This document shows, piece after piece, positions 1 through 8,949 of a stretch of 34,554 nt of DNA. Location: positions 1 through 34,554 of the forward strand of contig NZ_QEKH01000042.1 in the NCBI RefSeq assembly GCF_003096415.1, in the 5' to 3' direction. Origin of the DNA: Victivallis vadensis. Lineage in GTDB: Bacteria; Verrucomicrobiota; Lentisphaeria; Victivallales; Victivallaceae. Each line of letters starts with the position of its first letter. The stretch's first letter is position 1. The translations under genes and the position numbers were made by a program. The notes under the pieces were generated by a model. That model had not been told where the DNA came from. It saw only the letters and a program-made list of their open reading frames with translations, and did no database searches.

Positions 1-105
1 AGAAAATCTTTCAGCTCCCACGGATTTTCTGCTTGCTTTTCCATTTTCTCCGTTGTATAGTACTTCTCATTGAACCAGTTTCAGGAAAACTTTAGATTAT
101 AAATT

Positions 106-1556
106 GTTAATGTCCCAAATTTTGTGATGGGACGTGTTGCTTGACAAAGTTGCATCTGCCCTTTATTTTGAGTTTACTCAACGACTCAACATAAAGGGAA
201 AGCAGATGCAAGGTAAGATTAGCATGGATCTATCGTTTTGTCAATCAGAGACTGGTTTTTCTTTGGACGAACTCGTGGTAAAACTGGGCGATGTGTATGA
301 ACGCAAGGCTTTCGGCGAGCTGCTGAAGATGATCTTGCAGATGGTTCAAGAGATTCTGATGTACCGAATCTTTCATGGCAAAACGGATGCGGTGAAGTGT
401 TGTGACAGCGGCCACCTCCGCATGAATGGCAGCTTTGAGCGTCGGATTCGCACCAGTCTTGGCGAGTTCAAAATGTCGTTTTGGCGGGTGAGTTGTTCCG
501 CTTGCGGCAAGACGTTCTCGCCGCTGCAGCGGTTCATTCATCTGGGGCGTTATCAGACGAAAACCAATGAACTGGAAAAGTTGGTGATCGAAGCCGCGAG
601 CGAAACAAATTATCGTCGAGCCGTTCGAGATTTGGCGCGTGATGGCAAATTACCGGTGTCATTTCATACCGCGCATGGCTGGGTATTACGAACGGATTGC
701 GATGAAATCGATCTTTCCAGGCAGGTGATCGGTTCCGTTCCGATTCAGATCATGCCTGACGGAACCGGCTTCAAGGGCGAAGGGCGTGACGGCAAGGCAC
801 GCAAAGGCGATTTGAAAGTAGTCATCGGCATTACCCAAAAGGGAGAAATCTTCCCACTGGGAAGTTGGGCTGGAACCAGTTGGGACACGATCAATAAGCA
901 ATGAAAAGAGCAAGAGATGAAGCTCCCGGACGGCAGCATTCTGATCTGCGATGGCGAACTGGGATTATCCGAAGCATTTGCCGAATACGCTTCGGAACAG
1001 CAACGCTGCCACTGGCACATCAATCGGGATTTGTACCACGCAATGTACCAGGACGGCGGACGCAAGGCGGATTCAAAACCAATTCAGGACGCATTGGCCG
1101 GAGCGTTGGCGATCGAATTGCCGCAAGAGGATTTTCAATCGGTTTCCGAGCAGGAAAAAAGCGATATTGAGGCGAGAATGGAGAAAACCGAAGCGGCCAT
1201 AGACCAACTGATCGGATATTTTCAAGGGCACGGTTACGAGGCGGCGGCGACCTATATGCGTCGGGCGAAAATCGGCATGTTCGGCTACGTTCGCCGCTGG
1301 CTGAAATGGGGACTGATCTCTCCCAGAGCCTCGTCGATGGTCGAAAGAGTTAGCCGGGAATTGGGCCGCAGGATCAAGAAGATTGCCTACGGGTGGAGCG
1401 ACAAAGGCGTAACGAAAGTTGCGAGAATCATATTGAAACGGTTTGCCAACGCCGGAGCATGGGAGGACTACTGGCAAAAACGCATGGATATTATCGGCAA
1501 CGTCGTCATCGGCGTTGGAAATTACAAGTGTTCTTCACAAAATTTGGGACAATAAC
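106..1556 (+). mobile_element. Insertion sequence with 22-bp terminal inverted repeats
   Basis: The left end (106-127) and right end (1535-1556) are inverted copies of each other, differing at one base near the outer tip. They enclose one transposase gene of about 450 codons, and the stop codon of that gene lies inside the right repeat. Total size about 1.45 kb. I saw no convincing target-site duplication: the flanks are AT-rich and do not match clearly. The element is complete in outline but the transposase is broken, so it probably cannot move by itself. Confidence 0.8.
206..1555 (+). pseudogene. DDE-type IS transposase interrupted by an in-frame TGA
   Basis: Two open segments lie in the same frame, ending at 904 and resuming straight afterwards, separated only by TGA at 902-904. 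Reading through gives a continuous protein of about 450 residues. The context (INKQ-stop-KEQE) suggests a TGG tryptophan codon changed to TGA. Visible features are a Cys-x2-Cys pair (CSACG), a first catalytic Asp in PDGTGFKG and a second in ICDGELGL. The layout resembles ISKra4 or ISLre2/UPF0236-type transposases; I cannot choose between them. I prefer the start at 206 (AAGGGAAAG just upstream) over the GTG at 134. TGA serves as a normal stop in neighbouring genes, so recoding is unlikely. Confidence 0.75.
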
Positions 1557-1707
1557 AAAATGGCCTCTTCACCAGAATTTATGGGGATAATATGCTCATT
1601 TTGAGCGTAATTTTTCTGACAGTCAAAATAAAGTGACGGATATTTCCGTCATTTCTGGCAAAATGACGGATGATTTTCTTGATACTTATTAGGGGGGGTG
1701 GATGAAA

Positions 1708-1884
1708 AAAACATTTTTTCTTCCAAACCGGCAAAAGTCGTATTTACATCAGGTTCTGGCGGCTGTCAAGTGGCAAACGGAATAAAAGCGACCAACGGGA
1801 GCGATTATGCCGGATTGTTGCTTGACTGATGGCGGGTTCTGATGTATCTCACTCCGATTCACCCACAAATTCCCGTGAAGACCC
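1708..1884 (-). repeat. Dispersed repeat, copy 1 (about 177 bp)
   Basis: This segment is the reverse complement of 12964-13141 with only scattered mismatches along its full length. The other copy is inserted into an IS1380 5' fragment and is flanked by a short duplication, so the pair behaves like a small non-autonomous mobile element. No ORF is conserved between the copies. I see no obvious terminal inverted repeats. Confidence 0.8.
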
Positions 1885-2103
1885 ACAAAATGTTTATAAT
1901 CAATACAAATTACAACTCAAGATGGAGGTGAAGTCAAACAAAACACAGGAGGATTACGTCTAAAAATCGGGATTTGCAGTTATTTTTTGGCGCAAAACGA
2001 AAAAAAGCTCATAAAAAAGGATCGCGCAAATCGTTTTTACCAAAAATCACCTTGCAAATCGAAGAAAAGAGCTGTTTTTTACAGCAAAACAACAAATGTG
2101 AAG

Positions 2104-2118
2104 GAATCACGGTGATTC
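2104..2118. promoter_or_regulatory. Operator-like palindrome upstream of the esterase gene
   Basis: GAATCAC-G-GTGATTC is a perfect 7+1+7 palindrome lying 64 bp before the start codon at 2183. Size and symmetry suit a dimeric repressor site (LacI- or GntR-like). No regulator for it is encoded nearby, and the function is inference. Confidence 0.35.
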
Positions 2119-2182
2119 GTTCACGGAATTAGGATTATGGAATTTTTGACAACGAATCAACAAAAACAGGATTCAAGATTCG

Positions 2183-4183
2183 ATGAAAACGGCAAAAAAA
2201 TTTAATTTCTACAAAATTTTCGGCTCACACATGGTATTGCAGCGGCAGCGTCCTATCCTATTCTCGGGTACTGCCGACGCGGAGAAGTTCATCACATTAG
2301 CGTTCGCCGGAAAGAGCACCACTGTTGCGGCGGATGCCAACGGCGTCTGGCACGCCGAATTTCCGGCACTGGAAGCGGGCGGCCCCTATGCCGCCGAACT
2401 CAGCGGCGATGAAGAGTCCCCGGTTGTAACCTTGAACGATATCCTGATCGGGGACGTATGGATGTGCTCCGGCCAATCCAACATGGAAATGCCCGTTTGG
2501 AGCGAAACTCCATCCTGGCGTTCCGCCGACGGCGAGGCGGTCGCCGCGGCATCAAACTACCCGCAACTGCGGCTTTTTAATTCCATCCTGGATCGCCGGA
2601 TGTCGCCAGACCAGCCTCTGATCGATGAAAACGGTCCCGGCTGGGAGCTCTGCACCCCCAAAAGCGTTGAAAGTTTCAGTGCCTGCGGCTTTTTCTTCGG
2701 CCGTAAACTGATGCAGGACTTGAACATTCCGATCGGTTTGATTTCGACCGCCTGGGGCGGCACCGATATCGAAGCCTGGATTTCCCGTGAAAAATATGAA
2801 CAGGAAGGGTGTCGGGAATTTCTGCGGAAACGTGATCTTTTGGCTGCTTCGAAGTCCGATGAAAAAGGCGATTTTGAAACGGAATTCAACGCCTGGCTTC
2901 AACGTTACAATGCCTGTCGGGAGGAGGGAAAGACCGAATATACCGCTTGGTTGCAACCGGATTTCGATGACTCCGATTGGGAAAGTAATTCACTGATCTT
3001 CCCTCTTCTTGTTCCCGGAGAAAAGATCTTCCGCTGCGCCTTCGAACTTCCCCGGGAGATGGCCGGCAAGGAGCTGACCCTCTCTCTCGGCACGTTAAAC
3101 GATGTGGATGAGACCTATCTGAACGGTGTTCTGATCGGCAAGACGTATGTTGACGTGCCGGCCTACTGGTCGGTAAGACGCACCTATACCATTCCGGCCG
3201 GAGTCGCCAAAGCAGGCCGTAATGTTCTGGCGGTCATCAACGACAACCATTACAGTTCTGGCGGGTTCACTCCGGAGCGCCCGGTCAAAATTACGGTGAC
3301 GGGGCACCCGGAGCAGCAGGTTGCATTGACGCAGTGGCGCGCAAAAATAGCTTTCCTCGCGGATCTCGAAAAAATCGGGATCCGGCCGACGGTGGAAGTA
3401 GTCGAACAGAATATTCCCTGTACGCTGTTCAATGGTATGATGTATCCCTGGTTCAAGTATCCGGTGCGTGGAGTCATCTGGTATCAGGGCTGTAACAATA
3501 CCGGCAGAAAAGATTACTATGTACACCACCGTTATCTGATCGAAGACTGGCGCCAACAGTGGAACGAGCCGGAACTGCCCTTCTTTCTGGTTCAACTTGC
3601 CGGCTTTGCGGAACACTGTCCGGAAAACCGTGGAGAAGAGAATCGCTGGCAGCAGCAGGAGCCCGAAGAGAATCCGCCTTATGCGCTCACCCGGGAAATC
3701 CAGGCTGAAATGCCAAAACTCTACGATAACGTCGGCATGGCGGTGACGATGGATATCGGTGACCAGTATGACATTCACCCCAGCGATAAAAAGACTCTCG
3801 GCTACCGTCTGGCCTGTGAAGCGGAACGGATGGTCTATGCAATGCAGAGAGTTTCACAGGGGCCGGAATTCGATCGCTTTGTCGTTGAGAATGGTAAGGC
3901 TCGCGTCTTTTTCAAGCATACGGAAGGCGGTCTTTGCACCCGTGACGGCAAAGCCCCCGGCGCGTTTGCACTGGCGGGCAAAGACGGCAAACTGCAATGG
4001 GCCGAAGCCGAAATCGACGGGGATACGGTTTTGGTTTCTTCGCCGGTCATCACCGAGCCGGTGCGGGTTCGCTATGCCTATGCCGGATACCGCGGCGATT
4101 GCAACTTGATGAACGGCGCGGGGTTCCCGGCAGTTCCATTCCGTTCCGATAAAGGCGACTACAACAGCGAAACCGTCCGCTGA
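2183..4183 (+). CDS. Sialate O-acetylesterase-family carbohydrate esterase
   Basis: 666 residues, SGNH-fold esterase of the SASA (DUF303) family, which removes O-acetyl groups from sugars. The nucleophile motif is CSGQSNMEM with Ser99; later come GLISTAWGGTDIEAW and VIWYQGCNN, and the Asp/His pair lies near the C-terminus in DIGDQYDIHP. A beta-rich insert at about residues 250-370 (DFDDSDWES ... LNGVLIGKTY ... GRNVLAVIND) resembles the galactose-binding-like domain common in this family. No signal peptide: the N-terminus is MKTAKKFNFYKIFGSHMVLQ, so it is probably cytoplasmic. The start has only a weak ribosome site (CAGGATT). It stands alone, followed by a strong hairpin. The substrate is not readable from sequence; acetylated plant glycan is as likely as sialic acid. 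Confidence 0.88.
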   Translation: MKTAKKFNFYKIFGSHMVLQRQRPILFSGTADAEKFITLAFAGKSTTVAADANGVWHAEFPALEAGGPYAAELSGDEESPVVTLNDILIGDVWMCSGQSNMEMPVWSETPSWRSADGEAVAAASNYPQLRLFNSILDRRMSPDQPLIDENGPGWELCTPKSVESFSACGFFFGRKLMQDLNIPIGLISTAWGGTDIEAWISREKYEQEGCREFLRKRDLLAASKSDEKGDFETEFNAWLQRYNACREEGKTEYTAWLQPDFDDSDWESNSLIFPLLVPGEKIFRCAFELPREMAGKELTLSLGTLNDVDETYLNGVLIGKTYVDVPAYWSVRRTYTIPAGVAKAGRNVLAVINDNHYSSGGFTPERPVKITVTGHPEQQVALTQWRAKIAFLADLEKIGIRPTVEVVEQNIPCTLFNGMMYPWFKYPVRGVIWYQGCNNTGRKDYYVHHRYLIEDWRQQWNEPELPFFLVQLAGFAEHCPENRGEENRWQQQEPEENPPYALTREIQAEMPKLYDNVGMAVTMDIGDQYDIHPSDKKTLGYRLACEAERMVYAMQRVSQGPEFDRFVVENGKARVFFKHTEGGLCTRDGKAPGAFALAGKDGKLQWAEAEIDGDTVLVSSPVITEPVRVRYAYAGYRGDCNLMNGAGFPAVPFRSDKGDYNSETVR

Positions 4184-4187
4184 CCCC

Positions 4188-4222
4188 CATCGCCCGGCCG
4201 AAGAGTTCACGGCCGGGCGATG
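4188..4222. terminator. Strong hairpin between convergent gene ends
   Basis: A perfect 12-bp GC-rich stem (4188-4199 with 4211-4222) with an 11-nt loop starts 4 bp after the esterase stop codon and covers the end of the convergent glycerate-kinase fragment. There is no T tract, so it may stop transcription in both directions inefficiently or protect the mRNA ends. Confidence 0.5.
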
Positions 4223-4506
4223 ATTCCGGCAAGATTGCGCCCCATTCGTACTAAATTCTCGCGAGTTTGTGTCAATGCTTCCGCAAACGGGCCGGGACCG
4301 GCGGCGATGCTGAAGGCGGCGGCAAACAGATGATCCGGGTCACGGAAATCACGGCCTAATGCACCGGATACCAGAATTGTCGCCCCCCCCGCCCTTCTGG
4401 CGCGTCGCGCAATGACTCCGCACAGTTTCCCTTTCAAACTTTGTTCGTCACTCCTGCCCTCCCCGGTAATCACCCAATCCGCACCGGCGGCGATCCGGTC
4501 GAATCA
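4207..4506 (-). pseudogene. Glycerate kinase, C-terminal fragment
   Basis: Only the last ~95 residues remain. Reading from an in-frame TGA near 4507 gives FDRIAAGADWVITGEGRSDEQSLKGK..., which matches the conserved ADLVITGEGR-D-Q-GK segment of GlxK/GarK-type glycerate kinases (about 370-400 residues, ATP-dependent phosphorylation of glycerate). The family-typical tail (AFSIAAGPGPFAEAL...NLAGII) is intact. The N-terminal three quarters are missing, and no start codon with a ribosome site is present. It is a dead gene end left by a deletion or insertion. Confidence 0.72.
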
Positions 4507-4629
4507 AGCATGCAGTCGGGTGCAATAACGAACTTCATGATCGCCTTCCAGTCTACATTGATTACGATGATACAATGTAAATCCAACCACAAAATTTTTC
4601 AATGCGTTCAGAGACGAATTTATGAACCA

Positions 4630-4815
4630 TCAGAATATGGCGAACTCATAAAATTCGATCCGGGTGCCAGAGAGATCCACCCGCAGGGTCGCCGACAATC
4701 GAACTCCGGGGTCGGTTTCGGTCGCCGTATCGACTTCAATCAGGTCAAAACCGGATTCTGTCGTTGCAAAGTAAGCGCCCAGCGTTTCGGTAGCGCACGC
4801 TTCCGCAAAAGCGTG
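4630..4815 (-). pseudogene. C-terminal remnant of an unidentified protein
   Basis: A minus-strand reading frame ends with FHAFAEACATETLGAYFATTESGFDLIEVDTATETDPGVRLSATLRVDLSGTRIEFYEFAIF in spirit: an alternating, beta-rich composition that looks coding, without a start codon. Its beginning runs into the upstream region of the IS110 fragment near 4815-4880. I do not recognise the family. It may equally be chance. Confidence 0.3.
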
Positions 4816-4931
4816 GAAACTTGGGTTTAATCTGCATGCAAAGTCCAGTGGCCTTGCAAAGGTGGAATTTTCTGCAATATTACAACAGGAGGATCCGAGG
4901 AACATCAATCAACATCCTCGGTGTTAAGGCC

Positions 4932-5318
4932 ATGAATACAATTTCATCAAGCAAGCCCCTCAAAGAAGATTTTGAACGCAGGTATCGGAAGAATTTGGAA
5001 ATGCTCAATCCGAATGCCGCCGGTTTGGATTTACACAAAGAAGAAATCTGGGTATGTCCGGGAGGGTTCCAAGACAATCATGAACCGGAAGTAAAAACCT
5101 TCGGGACATTAACTGGTGAATTACGTAAGTTAGTCGCCTATCTGAAGGAGAAAAAGGTGACGGCAGTAGCCATGGAAGCAACAGGAATCTATTGGATTCC
5201 TGTATTTGAAATGCTGAAAAATGAGGGTTTCGATACTTGCTTGGTGAATGCCCGCAATATTAAAGGCGTAAAAGGACGTCCTAAAAGCGACTATGCCGAT
5301 TGCGTTTGGATCAGTTAG
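4932..5318 (+). pseudogene. IS110-family transposase, N-terminal fragment
   Basis: About 128 residues from ATG 4932 match the RuvC-like DEDD domain of IS110 transposases: first acidic residue in AAGLDLHKE, second in AMEATGIYWIP, then LVNARNIKGVKGRPKSDYADCVWI. In this family the protein continues for another 200-300 residues after DCVWIQ-type sequence, including the C-terminal transposase_20 domain. Here it stops right after DCVWIS, so only the N-terminal third survives. The frame extends upstream to 4821, but the family start fits 4932. IS110 elements lack long terminal repeats, so I cannot place the left end. Confidence 0.82.
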
Positions 5319-5669
5319 AACAAGTAAGTTCTGATTCTTTCGTTTTGATCTGTTTTGCTGTCAACAGAATGTTCGGTTTTTGATAGTATGTCGTGTAGTC
5401 TATCCTTGCTCAGGATGTGAGCTTAAATACAGTTTGCGAATACTATTTTTTGAATGGAACAGCAAAATGCGAGGATTCAAAATCGATCCGTTGCCAATAA
5501 CAGTGTCCGATTTTTTGATTGAGAAAGCAAAACAGTTACAAGTTTTGAAATAAAACTGCAAGAAATTGCAGATGGAGTTTTTTTGTCTCATAAGGCAAAA
5601 ATGAGGGTCTAACAAAGAAAATAAACAAAAAACGTAAAATAGAGGGTTCAGCCCCTTGACTTTTACATA
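5319..5669. other. Non-coding stretch after the IS110 fragment
   Basis: About 350 bp without a convincing gene. The only long frame (minus strand, 5400-5711) is low-complexity and resembles no family. The segment is AT-rich and separates the broken IS110 gene from the IS66 scrap and the GRE cassette. Confidence 0.5.
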
Positions 5670-5731
5670 ACAGGATTGCGAGACGCTGCCCACCGGCTTC
5701 GTTTCCGGCAAAGAGGCAGTTCTTTCGGATG
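5670..5731 (-). repeat. IS66 transposase scrap, identical over 62 bp to 11183-11244
   Basis: These 62 bp are identical to 11183-11244, where the reverse strand codes for the IS66 C-terminal IRKNCLFAGNEAGGQRLAILYS segment. Similarity fades on both sides, with a loose match continuing to GAGGCGTTCGG. Both copies have the same orientation, and the GRE cassette plus its regulator lies between them. Confidence 0.85.
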
Positions 5732-5761
5732 TTCCAGGTGAGGCGTTCGGACGGCTTGTTG

Positions 5762-6679
5762 TTACCCCTCGACGACCGGGATGTTTGTCCGGTTCTGAAG
5801 GAATTTCAGGTAATCCCCGCTCGCCTTTTTTGAAGGGAATTTCGCTTCACAGAGCAATGGCCGTCCCAGACGCTTATATTTGTCCTCTCCTAATGGCTGG
5901 TAGGGTTCGATTTCAATTCTCCTGACACTTTTCAGCTCTGCCGAGATTTCAAGAAGTTCCTCGCTGTAAGCGGAGGAATCGTTGATCTCCGGAATCCATG
6001 GGCAACGTAAAACCAGCGGCGCGCCGCACGCATCGAGCTTTCGCAGGTTGCCGCGGATCCGCTCCGCCTCCACGCCGGTAAGCCTGCGGTGATCCGCTTC
6101 GGAAGCCTTGAAATCCCACAGCCACAGACTGACCAGCGGAATCAGGGCGCGGATATGCTCGAACGAAGCATAGCCGGATGTTTCAACGCAGGTATGGATT
6201 TTCTCCTTCCGGGCCAGTGAAAGCAGGTGGAACAGATAATCGAAGTGCGCCAGCGGCTCCCCGCCGGAAACCGTCATGCCGCCGCCTGAAGTTTCATAAA
6301 AAACCCGGTCTTTCAGAACTTCCGCCATGACTTCTTCCGGTGAAAGATGCCTGCCGCACAACTCAAGGGCGCCGGCGGGACAGTTTGCGGCGCAAATCCC
6401 GCATTGCGTGCATCGTTTCCGGTCAAAGAGATGCATCTTGTTTTCCATGCGGTGGCATGACGCCGGGCAGACAGTGAAACACGCTCCGCAGCCCACACAC
6501 CGGGACGGGGTAAAGAATATTTCACTTTTTTCTGACTGCGATTCCGGGTTATGGCACCAGAGGCACCGTAAAGGACATCCTTTCAGAAACACAGTCGTGC
6601 GGATGCCCGGCCCGTCATGCACGGAGAAGTGTCCGATATCAAAGATTTTTGTATCAGCAGCGGTCATATCAGGCGGCAT
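5762..6679 (-). CDS. Glycyl-radical enzyme activating protein (radical SAM), copy 1
   Basis: 305 residues, PflA-type radical SAM enzyme that makes the glycyl radical on its partner using SAM. The radical-SAM cluster motif Cys-x3-Cys-x2-Cys is seen at C35, C39 and C42 (GCPLRCLWCHNPE). It is followed by two ferredoxin-like four-cysteine clusters (CVGCGACFTVCP and CTQCGICAANCP), the arrangement of the activases of dehydratase/decarboxylase-type GREs rather than of pyruvate formate-lyase itself. The SGGGMTVSGGEPL motif is the SAM-contact region. It begins 3 bp after the GRE stop codon, so the two are almost certainly co-translated. A second Met (codon 5) is an alternative start. A paralogue sits at 33306. 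Confidence 0.93.
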   Translation of the reverse strand: MPPDMTAADTKIFDIGHFSVHDGPGIRTTVFLKGCPLRCLWCHNPESQSEKSEIFFTPSRCVGCGACFTVCPASCHRMENKMHLFDRKRCTQCGICAANCPAGALELCGRHLSPEEVMAEVLKDRVFYETSGGGMTVSGGEPLAHFDYLFHLLSLARKEKIHTCVETSGYASFEHIRALIPLVSLWLWDFKASEADHRRLTGVEAERIRGNLRKLDACGAPLVLRCPWIPEINDSSAYSEELLEISAELKSVRRIEIEPYQPLGEDKYKRLGRPLLCEAKFPSKKASGDYLKFLQNRTNIPVVEG

Positions 6680-6682
6680 CTC

Positions 6683-8929
6683 TCAGTATATGTTGCGGGA
6701 GATGAATTCACGCTGCTTTTCTTCTGAAAGCGTGATGAATTTTGCGGAATATCCGTAGAGCCGGACAATCAGCGAAGCATGATTCTGCGGATTTTTCTGC
6801 GCATCCTCAAGCTCTTCCCGGCTGATGCAGTTCAGCTGCAGCATACCGCTTCCGCGGACAAGTACCCACGCTTTCAGGAACCCGCTCAGCAGCGCCTCCG
6901 TCAGACCGTTCTTCGACAGGCTCAAGGTCAGCACGGAATTGGCCGGGAAGCGGAGCAGCGGCAACGACGCCGTGTCGGAGAATACCTGCGTTACGGCATC
7001 GGCGTGCGTCCGCGCCGGGGTCAGTCCCTGCGAGAGAAAATCTCCGGCTCTGCGGCCATCCGGTGTCGCCCGGGTGACCTTCGCCCAGTCGATGATATCA
7101 CGGTAACTGTAGAGCCCGCACTGATATATTCCGCCCAATTCGTTGCGGAAACCGGCGACATAATCCGCTAGGTCATTGAGAATGCGAGCCGTCAACCGTG
7201 CGGCTTCCCCCTTGCCGTCGCCCAGATGCGGAGAAGCCATAGCCCGGCAGCGCAGCGCCTCCGCATCACGCCAGTCATTGCGGATCACTGCGAGGAGGCG
7301 CGGCAGCGGAACGGGATTTTCTCCGAAACAGATCGTCTTCAGCGCGAGCAGGGAATCTACCAGTACCGCAACCCCGGTGAACGGAATGCCATGCGGACTG
7401 TAACATGCTCCGCCCGCGGAATAGTCCCGGCCGCTTTCGGCGCAGCCGTTCAGACAGGCGGAGAAAAACGGACAGGGATTGACCTGCGTCCACAGAGCGC
7501 CATATTTCTGCTGGATGCTGAAAAGCTGATGCAGCGCCAGTTTTATATTATCCATTACAATGGAATAGACCCCCTCGAACGAAGTGGCGCCGTCAAGTTT
7601 CCGGAACGGCAGTTCAAGTGACTTTTCATCCTCATTCTCCTCATGGATACTCAGATCAACGCATTTTCCGAGACTGAAATAGCTGTTGGCGCCCTGACTG
7701 TGCTCATATCCCTCCAGAATGTTCTCCCAGCAGCCGCCCGCCACATACCTTGCTGCGCTTTCAGGCGTTTTGCCCGCCATGATCTGGGACGGGATGACAA
7801 TGTCGTCGTTCAGAAACGACAGCACGTTCCGGTCGGCCAGAAAGTCTTTGGCCGCCTCCTGGAACAGAACTGCCGGCGTCCTGGAACTGAAACGGATATG
7901 AATTTTGGGATAGGTCAGTTTCAATTCGCGATGCGCCTTCAGAAAAAGGAAGGTGAGTTCATTGGTCACATCATTGCCGCTCTCATCCAGACCGCCAAGA
8001 ATCAGCGTGTCTCCCTGTTCTCCGGCGTTGAACTGCCCCTCAATCGGACGGTCGAAATCAAGTTTGCTGTCCGTCTGAAGCATATACAGGCAGATCAGTT
8101 CGTAGGCTTCCGCTTCAGTCAGGCGTTTCTCCTGAATATCCCGGCGGTAAAGCCGGATAAGCTGGCGGTCGGGAGACCCCAGAACGGACATGCCGATGCC
8201 GTCGAGAACACTGCCGAGCTCATGGAAGAACCAAAGGCATTCCAGGCCTTCGTAAAATGTCTGCGGCGGATTCCACGGTATCCGGCGTGCGGCCGTCCGT
8301 ATCCGTTCCAGATTTTTCCTTTCCTCCGGAGATTCGGCCGAGGCGAGTTTCTCCTCTGCGGCGGCGGCAAACTTTTCGGCGATTTTCCGAACCGCCAGAA
8401 TGCCGCGCCGGGCGGCTTCATAGAATTCGGCTTTTTCCGGTTCCGTATTTCTGGCATGTCCCTCTTCAAGACGCTTCAATATACCGGACAATCCCAGTTC
8501 CAGCATGTTGGAGAACGGGAAACAGTGGTGATCGTAATCATAGTACGGCCCGTACGACAGATGCAGACCGATCAAATCGCCATAGCAGTACCGCCTGTAA
8601 TCTGCGGCCTTTTCCGGAGAATCTGAATACAGCGCCACATTGCGTAAATACAACCAGCCGCCGGAACTCAGATTAACGCAGCCATCATATTCCGCCATTT
8701 TCAGACCGGTTTCAAAGAAAAACGGATTATGCGGCAGCAAAACCGGTATGAATTTATCGGCGATGATTTCATATTGTCCGGCCTTGAGCATCATGGGGGA
8801 AAGACCGGAATTGGCCTCCGCGAAAGCGTCCATCTCCTTTTTCAGAGGGTTGAACGGCCTTGAGACACAATGGGATGATATCCCACGATAGTAATTTCCC
8901 CATTCCCGTTTGATTTCTGCGTATTTCAT
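6683..8929 (-). CDS. Glycyl radical enzyme of the PFL2/dehydratase type, unknown substrate
   Basis: 748 residues, close to the usual GRE size (about 780-850, so slightly short). The C-terminal glycyl-radical site is VRLYGYSAKF with Gly726, near the consensus RVxGYSA. The thiyl cysteine is seen as YVAGGCWEN, with Cys400 and Glu402. The Cys-x-Glu pattern is that of dehydratases and C-S lyases (glycerol, propanediol, choline, isethionate), but Trp between them is unusual; Val or Ile is usual. The start at 8929 has GGAG upstream. It lies between an SDR oxidoreductase and its activase in one minus-strand operon, with a divergent AraC regulator. A diol/polyol dehydratase or lyase is likely; I would not name the substrate. 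It should be an oxygen-sensitive cytoplasmic enzyme. Confidence 0.88.
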   Translation of the reverse strand: MKYAEIKREWGNYYRGISSHCVSRPFNPLKKEMDAFAEANSGLSPMMLKAGQYEIIADKFIPVLLPHNPFFFETGLKMAEYDGCVNLSSGGWLYLRNVALYSDSPEKAADYRRYCYGDLIGLHLSYGPYYDYDHHCFPFSNMLELGLSGILKRLEEGHARNTEPEKAEFYEAARRGILAVRKIAEKFAAAAEEKLASAESPEERKNLERIRTAARRIPWNPPQTFYEGLECLWFFHELGSVLDGIGMSVLGSPDRQLIRLYRRDIQEKRLTEAEAYELICLYMLQTDSKLDFDRPIEGQFNAGEQGDTLILGGLDESGNDVTNELTFLFLKAHRELKLTYPKIHIRFSSRTPAVLFQEAAKDFLADRNVLSFLNDDIVIPSQIMAGKTPESAARYVAGGCWENILEGYEHSQGANSYFSLGKCVDLSIHEENEDEKSLELPFRKLDGATSFEGVYSIVMDNIKLALHQLFSIQQKYGALWTQVNPCPFFSACLNGCAESGRDYSAGGACYSPHGIPFTGVAVLVDSLLALKTICFGENPVPLPRLLAVIRNDWRDAEALRCRAMASPHLGDGKGEAARLTARILNDLADYVAGFRNELGGIYQCGLYSYRDIIDWAKVTRATPDGRRAGDFLSQGLTPARTHADAVTQVFSDTASLPLLRFPANSVLTLSLSKNGLTEALLSGFLKAWVLVRGSGMLQLNCISREELEDAQKNPQNHASLIVRLYGYSAKFITLSEEKQREFISRNIY

Positions 8930-8949
8930 AAAAAAACTCCATATTTCTG

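Larger units (their letters stand above)
1557..2182. other. Non-coding stretch: small hairpins, a repeat copy and a leader region
   Basis: No convincing gene in 626 bp. It holds a short perfect hairpin near 1636-1651 (GACGGA-tatt-TCCGTC) followed by another copy of ATGACGGAT, a 177-bp copy of a dispersed repeat (1708-1884, listed separately), an AT-rich segment, a GCTGT/ACAGC hairpin with a T-rich loop near 2070-2085, and an operator-like palindrome at 2104-2118. A 27-codon ORF from ATG 1702 overlaps the repeat, but the other copy of the repeat changes its residues non-conservatively, so I do not count it as a gene. Confidence 0.6.

Noticed and set aside
1702-1785. 27-codon ORF MKKTFFLPNRQ… in repeat copy 1
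   Set aside because: The matching segment in copy 2 changes residues non-conservatively and lacks the start codon, so it is not a conserved peptide.
5400-5711. Minus-strand frame of 103 codons after the IS110 fragment
   Set aside because: Low-complexity, Phe/Cys/Ser-rich text without family resemblance; it overlaps the IS66 scrap at its start.
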